DNA of 64,000 nucleotides, from contig CALDOI010000049.1 of the NCBI GenBank assembly GCA_937912115.1, forward strand, positions 1 through 64,000, written 5' to 3'. Position numbers and translations under genes: made by a program. The notes beneath the pieces are model-generated. The model saw nothing but the letters and a program-made list of their open reading frames with translations, did not search any database and had not been told where the DNA came from. This document shows positions 8,106-17,746 of this stretch, in pieces. The stretch comes from an uncultured Bacteroidota bacterium. Its GTDB lineage: Bacteria > Bacteroidota > Bacteroidia > Bacteroidales > F082. Every line of letters begins with the position of its first letter. Position 1 is the stretch's first letter.

Positions 8106-9935
8106 CTATGAAGAAGCTACAACAACAGGAGTAAGTTTGTGGCGCTTTTCAATTTCCATATAGAGAATATGCAAGGCTTGTTTACTTGCTTCAAGATCAC
8201 TCATTATCTTTGATTTTGTATCCTCAAACTTATCCTTCATCTCATCAAACAAACCTGAATAATAGCTTACGCCTTCTTTTAAATTATTTGCAAAAGTTAG
8301 CAAATACTTCTCCTGTTTGTTAGTCCTTGATATTTTGGTTTCTTCAATCTTATTTTTAAGATATTCGATATATATACTAAGTTCTTTAATGAACATATTT
8401 GGGCGATCATTTCTCGTGATGATATTCGACCTGCCATAAATATGATCTACCATTTCTCTCAAACTTTTAATTTTTGAAAAATATGCCAAATTAGGACCTG
8501 GACAAACTGATACTCCTTCACCTTCTACTTTTGTATCAAGCTTATTAATTAGCAAAGTTGCTGTACTTAATCCAACACAGATACATGATTTATCAATTAT
8601 TTTATCATAACTCTTTTGATGTTCATTGGATGATAATCCTTTGCCAACCAATTCTTTTATCTTCAATCGTTGATAACGATGAGATGCAGTACAAATAGGT
8701 TTTTCGGTAAATTCTGTATTAGATGAGAGGAATTTTTTTGGACATAAACTTCCTGGTCTTCCTGACTCGGCTAATGCTAATTTTTCGATATCTTTAGAAT
8801 TACCCCTGAGGCTGTTAAAAGGTACTCCCAACGGCGAAATATTGCTTAAATAAAGATCATCTTCTGTTGCTTCAGCCAACTCATTTAGAGTATAATCATC
8901 AACATTTGTTACTTCAGGAACCAATAAGAAAGGACTTCCCCAACCTACCGAATCCATTCCATAATGATCCAACAGGAACTCATGTTCTTCGGCAGTACCA
9001 ACACCACCTTGGGCAGTAATTTTAAGTGGAAGAACCTCTGTGGGAACGGTACGGTTTTTACCAGTCAAAGCATTTACTAATATTTCATGTATGGAAGATG
9101 TGAGGTCACTCCTGTTCTGTTTAAACTCAGATAAAATTGGCCCCAGCAGGTAACCATCGGTGGCAAAAGCATGACCTCCACAATTAAGACCTGATTCAAT
9201 TCGATATTCACTAACCCACAATCCTTTTTTGGCAAAAAATTTACCCTGAATTAATGCTGAACGATAGTCGCTAACTTTCAGAATAATTTTCTTTTTAATG
9301 AAGCCTTCCACATCTGGAAAGAAATCATCAAAACTTTCCATGTAGCTGTATAATCTTGGGCTCATACCTGCCGATATTACAACAGACGAGTTTAGATCAC
9401 TTGTTGCAAAACCTCTGATAGCTGCATGTGCATCATTATATTCAATTGGTAATTTCTCACCATTAACGTAGTTATCCTTATCAATTTTGGTCATGATATT
9501 AACATCAATACTACCCATTGATAAGTTTTCTTTAAGCCAATTCTTTATTTCATTAACATTAAAGTACTTTTCAGTTAAACTATCAAACTCCTTTTTAATT
9601 TCTGAGGTATCGGGCAACATACTGAAATACTCTTTTATCTCATGACTTTTTTCAAGTGTAGCGTTTTTGAATTCTTCAAATTTCTTTTCAGCCTGCTCAT
9701 TAAGCAGGTTTAAATATGATGTAATACGTTTTGCGCGGAAATCTTCAAATTTTTCTGTAATCTCATGATATGGTACTTCGAATTTTTCGCTATACATTTT
9801 TCTTAATTTCTCAAGAAGAACATCATCTACTAAGGATATAACTGAATCTATACCAAATTGACTCACTTTCAATGGAGTATCTACGGTAAAACCAATTCCC
9901 ATTACAGGTATATGAAACGAATGCTTTTTATTCAT
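8106..9935 (-). CDS. Unrecognised 609-aa cysteine-containing protein, possibly flavin-oxidoreductase-like
   Basis: I do not recognise a named family. Residues about 1-35 (PVMGIGFTVDTPL) and about 305-330 (AQGGVGTAEEHEFLLDHYG) resemble parts of the FMN-binding TIM barrel of nitronate-monooxygenase-like enzymes. Charged, probably helical segments lie at about 50-135 and 500-600. Conserved-looking cysteines occur in NCGGHAF (near 251), SLCPKK (near 397), PICTAS, SCICVG (near 450) and VCPGPN (near 478), suggesting metal or cluster binding or redox chemistry. There is no signal peptide. It stands alone behind a promoter about 98 nt upstream, with an inverted repeat just before the ATG. The function is open. 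Confidence 0.75.
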   Translation of the reverse strand: MNKKHSFHIPVMGIGFTVDTPLKVSQFGIDSVISLVDDVLLEKLRKMYSEKFEVPYHEITEKFEDFRAKRITSYLNLLNEQAEKKFEEFKNATLEKSHEIKEYFSMLPDTSEIKKEFDSLTEKYFNVNEIKNWLKENLSMGSIDVNIMTKIDKDNYVNGEKLPIEYNDAHAAIRGFATSDLNSSVVISAGMSPRLYSYMESFDDFFPDVEGFIKKKIILKVSDYRSALIQGKFFAKKGLWVSEYRIESGLNCGGHAFATDGYLLGPILSEFKQNRSDLTSSIHEILVNALTGKNRTVPTEVLPLKITAQGGVGTAEEHEFLLDHYGMDSVGWGSPFLLVPEVTNVDDYTLNELAEATEDDLYLSNISPLGVPFNSLRGNSKDIEKLALAESGRPGSLCPKKFLSSNTEFTEKPICTASHRYQRLKIKELVGKGLSSNEHQKSYDKIIDKSCICVGLSTATLLINKLDTKVEGEGVSVCPGPNLAYFSKIKSLREMVDHIYGRSNIITRNDRPNMFIKELSIYIEYLKNKIEETKISRTNKQEKYLLTFANNLKEGVSYYSGLFDEMKDKFEDTKSKIMSDLEASKQALHILYMEIEKRHKLTPVVVASS

Positions 9936-9936
9936 C

Positions 9937-9958
9937 TTTCATTAAATTTTTAATGAAA
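9937..9958. promoter_or_regulatory. Inverted repeat immediately before the start codon of the 609-aa gene
   Basis: TTTCATTAAA (9937-9946) and TTTAATGAAA (9949-9958) are perfect reverse complements separated by 2 bp, ending 1 nt from the ATG. It could be a protein-binding palindrome or a hairpin that limits translation. Confidence 0.5.
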
Positions 9959-10032
9959 CTCCTCATCATAGGCTAATAAACAAGCCATTGAATAATTCAA
10001 GAAACTTCACTTTTTCGTAATTACTGATCTGC

Positions 10033-10040
10033 AAAGATAC
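10033..10040 (-). promoter_or_regulatory. -7 promoter box of the 609-aa gene
   Basis: On the minus strand this reads TATCTTTG, matching TAnnTTTG. No clear -33 TTTG is seen. It predicts a leader of about 95 nt containing the inverted repeat. Confidence 0.45.
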
Positions 10041-10126
10041 AATAAAACCGAGCCATTGGTTGTTATAAAAACATAAATAATTATGTATTACGATTCTTCA
10101 AAATGTAATTATCCCTAGATATTTGT

Positions 10127-10912
10127 TTATTTAATGCTCGTAAGAAACTCATTAACAGCAATCCAATACTCTTCCCCACCTGGTTGTGATTTCCAAAGCG
10201 CTCGGGAACCATGATGACCCTCACCTGTGGGTTCGAACAATATTTGATTTTCGTTCATGTCAACTTTCTGAAGAAGTGACTTAACACCTTCAGCCTCCCT
10301 TTTGGAGGATGTAACAAACATTGGTTTATTAAATCCGTACAATACATCTAATAGTGAACCTTTGTATTCGGATAAGTAATTACCCGGACTAAATGCAACA
10401 ACTGCCGCTACATTGTCATTTTCTGCTGCTATATACAATGCCAGAGTTGAAGAATATGAACTGCCCCAAAGGATAATTGGGTTTCCGTATCTGGCAACAG
10501 CGTAGTTAATTGCAGCTATAATATCAGGTTCAGCATCAATATAATCGGTAGCTTTCCCCTCTTCAAAAGCTCGAATTGAAGTTTCGTTAATTTTATTACC
10601 AATAGGTCCTCCCGACCTCTGATCAATTGCTATACAATTAAATCCCAGCTCATTTAATTTCTGGGCAATCCCATCGTATTCAAATTTATTAAACCGTGCT
10701 TGATGACACAATACAATTACTGGTGAATCCTTACTAATTTCATAAATAATGGCACTTATCATTAAACTATCCAGAGAAGGAAACTCGACGGGTATTGGGT
10801 TATTAACTTCCTGCAAACCAATTTTATTATCTTGCACCGAAGAACTTTTATGGTTATTACAACCCATTAGTACGGTGCTTAAAAATGCTGTGATTAAAAA
10901 TAAATTTTTCAT
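10127..10912 (-). CDS. Lipoprotein alpha/beta hydrolase
   Basis: The protein has 261 residues with a lipoprotein signal ending at Cys18 (VLMGC). The alpha/beta-hydrolase fold is indicated by VIVLCHQA, the nucleophile elbow GSSYSS (near residue 150), the strand PMFVTSSKRE before the acidic residue, and a late His in GEGHHG. It resembles dienelactone-hydrolase or acyl-peptidase-type esterases; the substrate is unknown. It is a single gene with gaps of about 165-190 bp on both sides. The lipid anchor implies action in the cell envelope. Confidence 0.8.
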   Translation of the reverse strand: MKNLFLITAFLSTVLMGCNNHKSSSVQDNKIGLQEVNNPIPVEFPSLDSLMISAIIYEISKDSPVIVLCHQARFNKFEYDGIAQKLNELGFNCIAIDQRSGGPIGNKINETSIRAFEEGKATDYIDAEPDIIAAINYAVARYGNPIILWGSSYSSTLALYIAAENDNVAAVVAFSPGNYLSEYKGSLLDVLYGFNKPMFVTSSKREAEGVKSLLQKVDMNENQILFEPTGEGHHGSRALWKSQPGGEEYWIAVNEFLTSIK

Positions 10913-11077
10913 AGATTAGGTTTTGGAATAATCTGATATATTAATTTTTGTTTTATACAAAAATAACAAAATACTTACCCCCGACAAATTTCAAATGCAG
11001 CTCATTGATTTATCCTTTTGAAATTACATCAAACCACAACTGGGGTTGATAAATCCCGTACTTAAATATATAGATGA

Positions 11078-11356
11078 TTAGTTTACTGTTTTATTTTCCG
11101 ACTTTCCTCTTCCAATTGGAATATTTACCTTTATAAAAAGGGAACTATTATTCGTCCCTTTAATGTTTTTTACAACATCAATAAAACCGTAGTAATATTT
11201 AATACCAATTGTCATTCCTGTACCTTTTCTAATAATATAACCTATCCCACTCATTGCTCCTACATCTATTTTATTTATTTCATTGCGGTTAAACTCACGG
11301 ATACGTACCTCTTTATTATCCAGACTGGAATTATACTCAATTAAGGACTGGCACAT
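11078..11356 (-). pseudogene. Truncated outer-membrane beta-barrel (PorT-like) C-terminal fragment
   Basis: The 92-residue frame looks like the last strands of a PorT-type outer-membrane barrel: VGAMSGIGYIIRKGTGMTIGIKYYYGF, then a final amphipathic strand. It lacks a signal peptide and the first two thirds of the barrel, and the frame is closed by a stop about 13 codons upstream of the ATG. It is most likely a decayed remnant. A small real protein cannot be excluded. Confidence 0.5.
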
Positions 11357-11369
11357 TTTAATTTCAAGT

Positions 11370-11401
11370 TTTGCTCTCTTAAAAAAAGAGACCTACATTT
11401 G
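11370..11401 (+). promoter_or_regulatory. Promoter of the PNGase-F-like gene
   Basis: The -33 TTTG (11370-11373) and -7 TACATTTG (11394-11401) are separated by exactly 20 nt. A CAACCT/AGGTTG hairpin follows in the leader. Confidence 0.75.
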
Positions 11402-11455
11402 CAACAACCTAACAGAGGTTGATCTTGTCATAAGATTATCAACAAAAAATGTATT

Positions 11456-14400
11456 ATGAAAATAATTTTTACGATTTGTTTAGCAGTTATTACTGCAACA
11501 TTAAGTGCACAGGTAATTGGTGATACAATAGTTATCTCAACTTTTAACTATTCACAAACCTCAGGAAGTGGTAATCGAGATACATTAATTGCCTTTCCTG
11601 ATGATCCTACTCAATCTTATGAGAAGATTATTATGCTGTATAATATGCGATGTAAAGATGGATTAATATCCATACCCGGAAATACTAACAGAGGTTGTGG
11701 TGAGTGGGACTATTCATGCAATACATATATAATCGACTCGTCAAGGGTTGATTCAGTACTTAGCTATACCAGCTCGCATACAATATCCGCATTTTCAGGT
11801 TCATCATTTGATTATCTTGAAACACCCTTGGTCGACTATTATCAATATCGTCAAAAGGAAGTCCAAATAAATAATACCATAAGTGAAACATTATCCACAG
11901 TTGGATCTGGCAATTTACCCCTATCCCATACATTGGCAACCGATAATAACTCAGGAAAATCACAATATTTATACTTGCAATCTGAATTATCATCAAGTGG
12001 AATTATTGCAGGAGGCATAGAAGGTATCCTGTTAAATGTAATTGGCACTAATGCCAACGCCAACTACTTACGTGTTAAAATTAAACACACCGACAAAACA
12101 AATTTAGACGGTAACAACCCTGATAATGATGATTTTACTGAAGTTTATTTTCATGACTACCCATTGGTTAACGGGTTGAATAGAATTCAATTTTATTCTC
12201 CATTTATGTGGAACGGAATCTCAAATATCCTGATAGAATTTTCATTTACAAACAACATAATGAATAATGCACTTAATATTGAAGGTGAAAATACAGGCAT
12301 AGTTTCGGGTATTTATGCTGTAAATGGTTATTGCCTAAATTCTGTGAATGGTAAAATTGACATACCAACTGCCCCTTTCTCAAGCATATCTGATGAAATA
12401 ACAATTTCATTCTGGTGTTATGGAAACGAGGCGGTTCAACCAATTCATAACAGTATACTTCATGGTGTTGACAATAACAATAACCGACAAATAAACCTCC
12501 ATTTACCATGGGGAAACTCAAGCATTTATTATGATTGTGGAAATGATGGAACAGGTTATGACAGAATCGATAAGGCCGCCACTCCTGATGAGATTAAAGG
12601 AAGTTGGAGTCATTGGGCAATCACAAAGAATGCAACAACCGGCGACATGAAAATTTATCATGATGGCGAATTATGGCATTCAGGTACAGGCAAAACCAGA
12701 CTTATTGACATTCAGGAATTTATTATCGCAACAAGTGGAACTGCCGATCGCTCATACTATGGAAAATTTGATGAGTTTAGAATTTGGGATGTTGAACTTA
12801 ATCAGGAGACCATTCAAAACTGGATGTATAAACCTGTTGTTTCGTCTCACCCAAATTACAGTAACATGGTGGCATACTACAATATGGATGAAGGTAGCGG
12901 AAATACTGTGGCTGATGTAACTCCCAATGCTGAGATTGGGACAATATCTGATTTTCTATATTGGTTGTACGAGCGTGGTAATAGCCTGAAACGTGGATTT
13001 ATGGAAACAAATGAAAGGCCTAACATTACTTTTGCACAAGGTGAATACACCCTTACAATTACTGATCAGATTGTTACCGATTCTATTTTATTAACACCGA
13101 ATATTGTAAGAGAATATGAGATTATTCCCAGATATGGAACCATGTTGCACGATAGCATTAATCAAGTTTCAGTAGTTGAACTCTGGGAAGCTCAATATCA
13201 ACACATCTATAACCCGGAAGGAGTTGCCATCGATTCAACATTTGCTACAGCAACCGGAACCATTGAAATAACCGAACTAACTTATTATACCAGATATCCA
13301 TCTCAAAATGAAATAATGTCGTTTGTAACACCTTATGGAATTTATCTTGATCTGGGAATGGAAGGAGAAACATGGGGATTCGATGTAACCGATTATGCAC
13401 CAATCCTCAAAGGATCGAAACGCATGGTAATTGGCAGGGGTGGACAGCGTCAGGAAGATATGGATATCAAATTTCTATTTATACTTGGAACACCACCACA
13501 TGATGTATTGGATATTAATCAAATATGGAGACCTGACTATATGGGTTACCAAAGTATAATCGACAATAGATCTTTCGAGCCCCGTAATTTCTTTTTCAAT
13601 CCTGATGGTGATATGTTCAAGCTTCGCTCGGTTATAACGGGTCATGGTCAACAGGGAGAATTCCAGGGACGATACCATAATTTCAATATTAACGAAGGTG
13701 ATATTGAATACGAATGGAAAGTTTGGACCGAGTGCGCCGAGAATGCTATTTACCCCCAGGGAGGAACCTGGATTTATGATAGAGCAGGATGGTGTCCGGG
13801 TGCCCCAAGTACTTTATATGAATGGGATATTACCGAGCATGTTACAGCCGGACAAAGTCACATTATCGACTACGGACTCGATTATGCAAGCGGAACATCA
13901 AACTACATTGTAAATAATCAACTAGTTACTTACGGTGAGCCTAATTTTAATTTGGATGCTGCAATTGTAAAAATATTAAAACCAAATAGTGATGAGGCAA
14001 GTGTAAAGCGGTTTAACCCTGCTTGCTCATATCCTGAAATAGTAATTCAAAATACCGGTTCAACAACGATTACTAAGTTGGAAATTGAATACTTTGTAGA
14101 TGGTGGTGAAACAGATACTCACACATGGAATGGGTCATTGGATTTCCTTCAGAAAGATACCATTATACTTCCCATTGATGACCTTACTTTTTGGATTAGT
14201 GGATCGAACATATTTACTGCCAGCATAATGAAAGCCAATGAGCTGGAAGACGATTATGAATATAATAACACATATTCCACATCCTTCGAAGACATTCATG
14301 TTTATCAGGAAGGAAACACCTATACGGTACAATTAAAGACCAATAATTTTGGATATCAAACTTCGTACACACTTAAAAATGGTGCTGGAACACAGTTATA

Positions 14401-14908
14401 TGAACGTCATAACTGTGATGACAATACAATATATGAAGATGAATTTTACCTATTGCCCGGTTGCTATGAATTGCAAATTGATGACACTGGAGATAACGGT
14501 TTAGAATTTTGGGCACAACCAAATCAGGGTGTGGGATATTTTAAGATACTCAATGCCGATGGAATTCCTCTTTATACATTTGAGCCTGACTTTGGTGGCT
14601 TCGCTAGTTTTGAGTTTGGAATAGGTAATATTACTGAAATTGATGAAGTTAACAATCCATTTAATTACAGTGTTTATCCTAACCCCGTAATGGATGAATT
14701 AAATATTAACATCCATGGCAGTGGAGATGAAGTAGTAGTTGCTAAACTTACAAATTTGGCAAGTGCTGTTATTACTACAATAAAATGGAATGCTGTTACT
14801 AAAGAAACTGCTACTACAATTGATATGAAAAGTTTGCCTGCAGGAGTATATTTCTTAGCGATTAAATATGGAAATCATACCAGGACAGAAAAAGTGATTA
14901 AGTATTAG
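11456..14908 (+). CDS. Secreted PNGase-F-like protein with LamG insert and T9SS sorting domain
   Basis: The protein has 1150 residues. In order: a signal peptide (1-19); a PNGase F N-terminal-like region with GCGEWDY at 80-86; a LamG/concanavalin-like domain at about 285-470 (SISDEITISFWCYG ... KFDEFRIWDVEL); a PNGase F C-terminal-like region at about 520-800 containing PQGGTWIYDRAGWCPG (near 770); beta-rich domains; and a type IX secretion sorting domain at about 1066-1150 (YSVYPNPV ... LPAGVYFLAI). PNGase F releases N-linked glycans from asparagine. The motifs support that family, but catalytic residues were not verified. T9SS cargo are exported and anchored or released outside the cell. 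It has its own promoter and no operon partner. Confidence 0.85.
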   Translation: MKIIFTICLAVITATLSAQVIGDTIVISTFNYSQTSGSGNRDTLIAFPDDPTQSYEKIIMLYNMRCKDGLISIPGNTNRGCGEWDYSCNTYIIDSSRVDSVLSYTSSHTISAFSGSSFDYLETPLVDYYQYRQKEVQINNTISETLSTVGSGNLPLSHTLATDNNSGKSQYLYLQSELSSSGIIAGGIEGILLNVIGTNANANYLRVKIKHTDKTNLDGNNPDNDDFTEVYFHDYPLVNGLNRIQFYSPFMWNGISNILIEFSFTNNIMNNALNIEGENTGIVSGIYAVNGYCLNSVNGKIDIPTAPFSSISDEITISFWCYGNEAVQPIHNSILHGVDNNNNRQINLHLPWGNSSIYYDCGNDGTGYDRIDKAATPDEIKGSWSHWAITKNATTGDMKIYHDGELWHSGTGKTRLIDIQEFIIATSGTADRSYYGKFDEFRIWDVELNQETIQNWMYKPVVSSHPNYSNMVAYYNMDEGSGNTVADVTPNAEIGTISDFLYWLYERGNSLKRGFMETNERPNITFAQGEYTLTITDQIVTDSILLTPNIVREYEIIPRYGTMLHDSINQVSVVELWEAQYQHIYNPEGVAIDSTFATATGTIEITELTYYTRYPSQNEIMSFVTPYGIYLDLGMEGETWGFDVTDYAPILKGSKRMVIGRGGQRQEDMDIKFLFILGTPPHDVLDINQIWRPDYMGYQSIIDNRSFEPRNFFFNPDGDMFKLRSVITGHGQQGEFQGRYHNFNINEGDIEYEWKVWTECAENAIYPQGGTWIYDRAGWCPGAPSTLYEWDITEHVTAGQSHIIDYGLDYASGTSNYIVNNQLVTYGEPNFNLDAAIVKILKPNSDEASVKRFNPACSYPEIVIQNTGSTTITKLEIEYFVDGGETDTHTWNGSLDFLQKDTIILPIDDLTFWISGSNIFTASIMKANELEDDYEYNNTYSTSFEDIHVYQEGNTYTVQLKTNNFGYQTSYTLKNGAGTQLYERHNCDDNTIYEDEFYLLPGCYELQIDDTGDNGLEFWAQPNQGVGYFKILNADGIPLYTFEPDFGGFASFEFGIGNITEIDEVNNPFNYSVYPNPVMDELNINIHGSGDEVVVAKLTNLASAVITTIKWNAVTKETATTIDMKSLPAGVYFLAIKYGNHTRTEKVIKY

Positions 14909-14922
14909 TTTCTATTATATCC

Positions 14923-14930
14923 TATATTTG
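14923..14930 (+). promoter_or_regulatory. -7 box upstream of the radical SAM / cysteate synthase cluster
   Basis: TATATTTG matches TAnnTTTG. Transcription would begin near 14936, ruling out the in-frame ATG at 14932 and supporting the start at 14953. Confidence 0.55.
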
Positions 14931-14952
14931 CATGCACGAATTTGCAAATAAC

Positions 14953-16365
14953 ATGGCAATACCAAAAAAAAAATTACTACTAATAAATCCTCTAAACTCT
15001 AGTACCAAAGGACTAATAATACACAAACAAGTAATTTACCCGCCTTTGGGTCTTGGCATAATTGCAACTCTAACTCCCGATAATTGGGAAGTGGAATTGC
15101 TTGATGAGAATTTTGATGAATTTGAATATCGCAAAGCTGATCTGGTAGCATTAACCGCTCTTACATCCAGTGTAACAAGAGCATACGAAATAGCAGCGAC
15201 ATATCGTGAAAAGGGAATACCCACAGTACTTGGTGGAATTCATGCTTCGATGATGCCTGAAGAGGCAAAGAACCTTGTTGACACTGTTGTTATTGGTGAA
15301 GTAGAAAGTGTGTGGAAATCACTAATTGAAGACTTTGAAAAAGGGGAGTTAAAAAAACAGTATATGGGCAAATTATTGTCGATGGAAAATGCTGTCCGTC
15401 CCACAAGAAGTCTGTTCCATAAAGATTACAATTTTGCCAGTGTACAAACAACCCGTGGTTGCCCAATGAGTTGTGATTTTTGTTCAGTACACACTTTTAA
15501 TGGCAATTGCTATCGACTTCGACCTATTGATGAAGTTCTGGATGAGCTTGAAACAATAGAACACAACATGGTTTATTTTGTTGATGATAACCTAATTGGC
15601 TATGGTAAAAAATCACAGCAAAGAGCCATTGAATTATTTAAAGGAATTATTGATCGTGGAATAAAAATTGAATGGTTCTGTTCAGCATCCATGAACTTTG
15701 CTGACAATGAAGAAGTATTGGAATATGCATCCAAAAGTGGCTGCAGAATGGTGCTTCTTGGCATTGAATCGGAGCGTATTGACCAGCTGCAAGACATGAA
15801 TAAAAAGCTAAATGCGAAAATGGGCATCGATAGCTACGACAAGGTATTTAGTACAATACACAAATATGGTATTGCAGTACTAGGTGCTTTTATTTATGGT
15901 TTACCTACTGACACTCCTGAAACGATGGCAGCACGTACCGAGTATATAAATAATGCTTCGATAGATGCTGTACAGGCAACCATATTAACGCCACTTCCGG
16001 GAACGGGTTTATTTAATCGTATGATTGAAGACAACAAAATTACACTCAATAATTACCCCGAAGATTGGCAACATTATCATTTTGGCAAAGTAGTTTTTAA
16101 ACATGAACTGATGGATCATGATACCATTAGTAATGAAATTGCATTAAACTGGGATAAGCTTTATAACGAAAATACACTAAAAAAGAAATTCATCCGAACT
16201 CTAAAACAAACAAAAAGCCCAATTGCAGGTATCTGGTCCTATGGATCAAATCTTCAATATTATAATCTGGTTTTTGAACATGATGATAGTAGGCCACATC
16301 TTGATTTAGTCGATATTTTTGGATTAAAGGAAATTGGCGAGAACCCCTTTATCAAGCAACAATAG
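14953..16365 (+). CDS. Cobalamin-binding-type radical SAM protein (copy 1)
   Basis: The protein has 470 residues. An N-terminal B12-binding-like Rossmann domain (about 1-140, LLLINPL, ELLDENFD, VLGGIHASMMP, GEVESVW) precedes a radical SAM barrel with RGCPMSCDFCSVHTF (CxxxCxxC near 169-176) and FVDDNLIG. No DxHxxG cobalamin-ligating motif is visible, as in several class members that bind base-off cobalamin differently or have lost it. The C-terminal extension runs to residue 470. The chemistry (methylation, ring or C-C bond formation) is unknown. It is followed 4 nt later by a paralogue and then a cysteate synthase. Confidence 0.9.
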   Translation: MAIPKKKLLLINPLNSSTKGLIIHKQVIYPPLGLGIIATLTPDNWEVELLDENFDEFEYRKADLVALTALTSSVTRAYEIAATYREKGIPTVLGGIHASMMPEEAKNLVDTVVIGEVESVWKSLIEDFEKGELKKQYMGKLLSMENAVRPTRSLFHKDYNFASVQTTRGCPMSCDFCSVHTFNGNCYRLRPIDEVLDELETIEHNMVYFVDDNLIGYGKKSQQRAIELFKGIIDRGIKIEWFCSASMNFADNEEVLEYASKSGCRMVLLGIESERIDQLQDMNKKLNAKMGIDSYDKVFSTIHKYGIAVLGAFIYGLPTDTPETMAARTEYINNASIDAVQATILTPLPGTGLFNRMIEDNKITLNNYPEDWQHYHFGKVVFKHELMDHDTISNEIALNWDKLYNENTLKKKFIRTLKQTKSPIAGIWSYGSNLQYYNLVFEHDDSRPHLDLVDIFGLKEIGENPFIKQQ

Positions 16366-16369
16366 CAAC

Positions 16370-17731
16370 ATGTCGGCAAAGAAACATAAGCTACTGCTCA
16401 TCAACCCTCTTAGCACAAAACGATCTGGTTTAATTTTGGATCAAAAATCCATTTATCCACCAATGAGCCTGGCTATTATAGCTGCATTAACACCTGATAA
16501 CTGGGATATAGAACTACTCGATGAAAACTTTGACAGATTTCAGTATAAAGTAGCTGACCTTGTTGGCCTAACGGCATTAACCTCGCAGGTTACACGTGCT
16601 TATGAAATTGCCCAAATCTACAAAAAGAAAAATATCCCGACGGTTATCGGAGGAATTCATGCTTCTGTAATGCCCCAGGAAGCAAAGAAGTTTGCTAATA
16701 CAGTAGTTATTGGTGAAGCTGAAAGCGTTTGGAAAGATGTTATAACTGACTTTGAAAATAACAGGCTAAAGGAAATCTATAATGGAAACCTGCAACCTAT
16801 GGTAAACTCTCCCCAACCACGCATCGACCTTTATAATCCGGGTTATGCATTTGGGAGCGTTCAAACCACGAGAGGATGCCCGATGAGTTGTGATTTTTGT
16901 TCTGTCCATACTTTTAACGGAAAGCAATACCGTCCGCGCGAAGTAGTAGATGTTGTTGACGAATTTGAAAAGATCCCTCAGGATAAAGTCTATTTTGTGG
17001 ACGATAATTTTATCGGTTATTCAAAAAAATCAACCGAAAGAGTAAAAGATATATGTAAAGAAATTATCCGGAGGGGCATTAAAAAAGACTGGTTTTGTGC
17101 TGCTTCAATGAATATTGCCGACCATGATGAAGTATTACAACTGGCAGCCGAAGCGGGGTGCAGGATGATATTTCTGGGTATCGAATCGGAACTAATCGAT
17201 CAGCTTGAATCGGCAAATAAAAAAATGAACATTAAAATCGGTATTGATAACTTCTCAAAGGTTTACGATAAAATCCATAAGTATGGTATTGCAGTACTTG
17301 GTGCATTTATCTACGGACTCGATACAGATACCCCGGAAACAATAGAAAACAGGACGAAATATATTATTGATTCTGATATAGATGCGATGCAGGCAACAAT
17401 ACTCACACCTTTGCCGGGAACCCCTCTGTTCGACCGTATGTTAGCGGAAGGGAGGTTGATTTATAATGATTTCCCAAAGGATTGGTCACGTTACGATTTT
17501 GTTGAAGTTGTTTTTAATCCAAAGCTAATGTCAGCTGAGGTATTAACAAGCTCAATTGATAAGGCATGGAAAATGCTTTATGATAATAAAAGGTTAAAAA
17601 GGAAATTCATAAACGCATTAAAATCAACCAGAAATCCTGTTTCAGCATCGTGGTCTTACAACTCAAACCTTCATTACCATAATATAGTATTTGAAAAGCA
17701 AAGCAACAAGATTAATTTTGAAGATACCTAA
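16370..17731 (+). CDS. Cobalamin-binding-type radical SAM protein (copy 2, paralogue)
   Basis: The protein has 453 residues and aligns along its whole length with the preceding gene: the same LLLINPL start, ELLDENFD, IGGIHASVMPQEA, RGCPMSCDFCSVHTFNGK (CxxxCxxC near 169-176), GAFIYGL and LTPLPGTPLFDRM. The ATG at 16370 is chosen; the frame reaches back only to a TTG inside copy 1. The 4-nt spacing implies one mRNA with copy 1 and the cysteate synthase, 15 nt downstream. Tandem duplication followed by divergence suggests two related steps of one pathway. The reaction is unknown. Confidence 0.9.
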   Translation: MSAKKHKLLLINPLSTKRSGLILDQKSIYPPMSLAIIAALTPDNWDIELLDENFDRFQYKVADLVGLTALTSQVTRAYEIAQIYKKKNIPTVIGGIHASVMPQEAKKFANTVVIGEAESVWKDVITDFENNRLKEIYNGNLQPMVNSPQPRIDLYNPGYAFGSVQTTRGCPMSCDFCSVHTFNGKQYRPREVVDVVDEFEKIPQDKVYFVDDNFIGYSKKSTERVKDICKEIIRRGIKKDWFCAASMNIADHDEVLQLAAEAGCRMIFLGIESELIDQLESANKKMNIKIGIDNFSKVYDKIHKYGIAVLGAFIYGLDTDTPETIENRTKYIIDSDIDAMQATILTPLPGTPLFDRMLAEGRLIYNDFPKDWSRYDFVEVVFNPKLMSAEVLTSSIDKAWKMLYDNKRLKRKFINALKSTRNPVSASWSYNSNLHYHNIVFEKQSNKINFEDT

Positions 17732-17746
17732 AAAGATTTAAATATT

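Noticed and set aside
14932-14952. Upstream ATG of the first radical SAM gene
   Set aside because: It lies 1 nt after the -7 box and would be upstream of the transcript start.
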